Assembly: GCA_030594665.1 (NCBI GenBank)
Contig: JAUVET010000069.1
Span: 1-6,885, forward strand
Source of the DNA: Methanosarcinaceae archaeon
GTDB lineage: Archaea > Halobacteriota > Methanosarcinia > Methanosarcinales > Methanosarcinaceae
Length of the DNA stretch: 6,885 nucleotides
Direction of reading: 5' to 3'
Shown here piece after piece: positions 5,449 through 6,885 of the stretch; position 1 is the stretch's first letter, and each line of letters opens with the position of its first letter. The position numbers and the translations under genes are program-made. The notes beneath the pieces are model-generated. The model was not told the origin of the DNA. It saw only the letters and a list, made by a program, of their open reading frames with translations, and searched no databases.

Positions 5449-5994
5449 TCAATCTTTACTTACCCCAACAATATCATAAATCTCGGCAGGACTGTCCAGC
5501 ACCGTGATATTCTCCATTCGTGCAAGTTTTTCCGTGTTTGATACATCCACCCCTCGCATCTTCAGACTCATTTCCCGTCCATTCGGTGCCACGGTCTTCA
5601 CAATACCCATGACCCTATCAACAGGCAGTATGTAGATCGGAGTATCTCCCTTTGCGGTCTGAGCCACAGTATTTGTGACCAATGTATCCGCAATTCCATT
5701 GACGATCTTAGCCACCGTATTTGCAGTTGCAGGTGCGATCAGTAAAAAGTCGTAGTGTCCGACCTGAAGCGGTCCGGCAATAAAAGGAGAATTCGGTCCC
5801 GCATCGGTCTTGAAGTTAGGGAAATCACGCTGGATACTATCCCACATTTGATACCATTTCATCACTGTTTCGCCTTCTTTTGACATGAAGACCATAAAAT
5901 CAATATCAGTCTTTTGCTTCACATCAACCATAGTCGCGTATGTTTCACGTATCAGGTCACCAGACCCTGTAATACCCCATGCTATCCGTTTCAA
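5449..5994 (-). CDS. afpA: Archaeal FMN flavoprotein, AfpA/DmrB type
   Basis: The 181-residue product belongs to the flavoprotein (HFCD-like) fold family. FMN-binding signatures are GITGSGD (7-13), the serine/glycine loop NSPFIAGPLQ (68-77), APATANTVAKIVNGIADTL (87-105) and LPVD (123-126). Two close archaeal groups fit: AfpA, which accepts electrons from ferredoxin, and DmrB, which reduces dihydromethanopterin. I favour AfpA from the SPFIAGPLQ and C-terminal PNG...SLKMRGVDV patterns and because the neighbouring genes are for oxygen defence, but cannot exclude DmrB. The start is TTG at 5994-5992, supported by AAGGAGG with seven intervening bases. It follows rubrerythrin by 39 bases on the same strand and is probably cotranscribed. 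The inferred role is cytoplasmic electron delivery to stress-protection enzymes. The gene is intact and of normal family length. Confidence 0.85.
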   Translation of the reverse strand: MKRIAWGITGSGDLIRETYATMVDVKQKTDIDFMVFMSKEGETVMKWYQMWDSIQRDFPNFKTDAGPNSPFIAGPLQVGHYDFLLIAPATANTVAKIVNGIADTLVTNTVAQTAKGDTPIYILPVDRVMGIVKTVAPNGREMSLKMRGVDVSNTEKLARMENITVLDSPAEIYDIVGVSKD

Positions 5995-6001
5995 TTTCCA
6001 G

Positions 6002-6006
6002 CCTCC
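6002..6006 (-). promoter_or_regulatory. Ribosome-binding site deciding the TTG start of the flavoprotein gene
   Basis: GGAGG on the minus strand (within AAGGAGG) is seven bases before TTG 5994-5992. The TTG restores the expected family N-terminus KRIAWGITG, so the rare start codon is well supported. Confidence 0.8.
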
Positions 6007-6033
6007 TTCCTTAAGTTAATTAATTCTATAAAT

Positions 6034-6609
6034 TCAATAATTCCGTGCCCAGATCTCGAAATATGCCCTGCCATGTGCACATGCCGGACATTTCTCCACG
6101 GCTTCCGTACCCTCATGAACATAACCGCAGTTGCGGCATTTCCACTTAACTACAGTATCTCGCTTAAACACCATGTTATTTTCGAGATTCACTATCAGGG
6201 CACGGTATCTTGCCTCATGGGCCTGCTCTGCCACACCAATATTCCTGAACACCGATGCGATATCCAAAAATCCTTCTTTTTTTGCAATTTCGGCAAATTC
6301 AGGATACATCACGGTATGTTCATGGTTCTCACCGGCGGCGGCTGCTTCCAGATTTGACTTCGCATCCCCGATAATACCGGCAGGGAATGATCCTGTAATT
6401 TCAACTTCCCCACCTTGCAGGAATTTGAACAACCTTTTTGCATGTTCTTTCTCATTGTCAGCAGTCTCCAAAAAAATGGCTGATATCTGTTCATAACCTT
6501 CCTTTTTCGCTGCCGATGCAAAATATGTATAGCGATTTCTTGCTTGCGATTCACCTGCAAATGCAGTCAATAGGTTCTTCTCAGTTTGTGTTCCTTTCAG
6601 ATCTGTCAT
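6034..6609 (-). CDS. rbr: Rubrerythrin
   Basis: This 191-residue protein is a classical rubrerythrin, a peroxide reductase of anaerobes. The diiron four-helix domain (about 1-145) shows E20 in FAGESQA, E53 and H56 in NEKEH, E94 and E97 in AGENHE, and E128 and H131 in AEQAH. The C-terminal rubredoxin-like domain has both metal-binding pairs, C158/C161 (WKCRNCGY) and C174/C177 (EKCPACAHG), so the electron path to the diiron site should be intact. Length is typical. The start is ATG with GGAGG at 6617-6621, seven bases upstream. The AfpA-type flavoprotein gene follows by 39 bases and is a plausible electron-delivery partner (inference). Its leader contains a (TTTAAA)3 run, and nine-base repeats lie further upstream. 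Confidence 0.96.
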   Translation of the reverse strand: MTDLKGTQTEKNLLTAFAGESQARNRYTYFASAAKKEGYEQISAIFLETADNEKEHAKRLFKFLQGGEVEITGSFPAGIIGDAKSNLEAAAAGENHEHTVMYPEFAEIAKKEGFLDIASVFRNIGVAEQAHEARYRALIVNLENNMVFKRDTVVKWKCRNCGYVHEGTEAVEKCPACAHGRAYFEIWARNY

Positions 6610-6624
6610 GTAATTGCCTCCACT

Positions 6625-6642
6625 TTTAAATTTAAATTTAAA
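6625..6642. repeat. (TTTAAA)3 run in the rubrerythrin leader
   Basis: Three exact TTTAAA units lie four bases upstream of the rbr ribosome site. TTTAAA is self-complementary, so the run reads the same on both strands. On the plus strand it continues into ATTACA (6643-6648), one of the units found in the ino1 leader. Confidence 0.8.
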
Positions 6643-6670
6643 ATTACATTCATATTATAGTCGAGAACAT

Positions 6671-6681
6671 AATATTTATTA
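6671..6681 (-). promoter_or_regulatory. Candidate TATA box for the rbr-flavoprotein operon
   Basis: On the minus strand this reads TAATAAATATT, an archaeal TATA-like element that would give a start near 6650 and a leader of about 40 bases. The surrounding region is very A/T-rich, so the exact box is uncertain. Confidence 0.35.
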
Positions 6682-6695
6682 CATATCATATGTTC

Positions 6696-6722
6696 ACTTT
6701 GCGTACTTTGCGTACTTTGCGG
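6696..6722. repeat. Nine-base tandem repeat, ACTTTGCGT x3
   Basis: Units at 6696-6704 and 6705-6713 are identical, and the third (6714-6722) ends in GG instead of GT. On the minus strand the unit is ACGCAAAGT. The array forms the left arm of a larger inverted repeat and lies just upstream of the candidate rbr promoter. Confidence 0.9.
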
Positions 6723-6785
6723 TGATAAATAATTGTAGTGGCAAACATTGTTTTCAAACATATTGCCACCGCAAAGAGCGCAAAG
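6706..6785. repeat. Nested inverted repeat, possible miniature element
   Basis: The left arm (6706-6724) and right arm (6767-6785) are 19 bases each and match at 17 positions as inverted copies. Inside, GTGGCAA (6738-6744) and TTGCCAC (6763-6769) pair exactly, with a small TTG-TTTT-CAA stem at the tip and a direct repeat CAAACAT at 6742-6748 and 6755-6761. The two right arms overlap by three bases, so the structure can fold in alternative ways. No target-site duplication is seen. Confidence 0.7.
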
Positions 6786-6834
6786 AATAAATTTAATTTG
6801 TTTGGTTTTTAATTATGATCCAATTCTAATTTAA

Positions 6835-6861
6835 CCACAGAGGACACAGAGGACACAGAGC
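6835..6861. repeat. Nine-base tandem repeat, ACACAGAGG type, x3
   Basis: Three consecutive units (CCACAGAGG, ACACAGAGG, ACACAGAGC) run near the right edge. The final bases of the window, TTTTCTGTGA, contain the complement of CACAG and may begin an inverted partner arm outside the window. Confidence 0.85.
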
Positions 6862-6885
6862 TTGCATCTGATCTATTTTCTGTGA

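Noticed and set aside
5310..5507. Plus-strand open frame of 65 codons in the gap after the PIN-like gene
   Set aside because: It runs through the hairpin/T-tract and into the end of the flavoprotein gene on the other strand, is arginine/cysteine/histidine-rich without pattern, and has no ribosome site.
5914..6496. Long plus-strand open frames opposite the rubrerythrin and flavoprotein genes
   Set aside because: They are antisense to two clearly recognised genes with intact catalytic motifs; their translations show no family features.
6696..6785. Insertion sequence or complete transposon
   Set aside because: There is no transposase and no visible target-site duplication; only short inverted and tandem repeats are present.
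1..6885. tRNA, rRNA or riboswitch genes
   Set aside because: No cloverleaf, TTCRANNY-type T-arm with matching acceptor stem, rRNA-like sequence or known riboswitch core was recognised on either strand by eye.

Overview
The window most likely comes from a strictly anaerobic archaeon of the Methanosarcinales/ANME type. The evidence is an archaeal FMN flavoprotein of the AfpA/DmrB type, a complete F420H2-oxidase-type flavodiiron protein (FprA), two diiron ferritin-like proteins, a short-form myo-inositol-phosphate synthase, strong GGAG-type ribosome sites in front of GTG and TTG starts, and TATA-like boxes at archaeal spacing. The lineage below that level cannot be fixed from this sequence.

Left part (1-1886, minus strand): an apparent operon reads ferritin-like diiron protein, then fprA 35 bases later, then the first codons of a further gene cut off by the left edge. 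The FprA chain ends in a short repeat-encoded tail. Across a 325-base divergent intergenic region lies ino1 (2212-3315, plus strand), whose leader contains two successive hexanucleotide arrays.

Middle (3316-5448, plus strand): a visibly more A+T-rich two-gene cassette encodes an HTH-XRE protein fused to an ImmA/IrrE-like zinc peptidase (start uncertain, best 3568) and a DUF4411 PIN-like protein 12 bases downstream. It has its own TATA box, a 19-base palindrome upstream and a GC-rich hairpin plus T-tract downstream. It looks like an acquired toxin-antitoxin-like or defence module. The gap after it (5218-5448) holds no convincing gene but has several structured sequences, including a 32-base segment resembling a single CRISPR repeat.

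Right part (5449-6885, minus strand): rubrerythrin followed by the AfpA-type flavoprotein forms a second apparent operon. Upstream of it are three sets of short repeats, including a nested inverted repeat built from nine-base units and a nine-base tandem array related to it by G/A changes.

Functionally, the two minus-strand operons fit an oxygen and peroxide protection set: FprA reduces O2 to water, the rubrerythrin-family proteins reduce peroxide, and the small flavoprotein may deliver electrons. ino1 supplies inositol phosphate for membrane lipids or solutes. The HTH-peptidase/PIN pair sits between these housekeeping genes as an accessory insertion.
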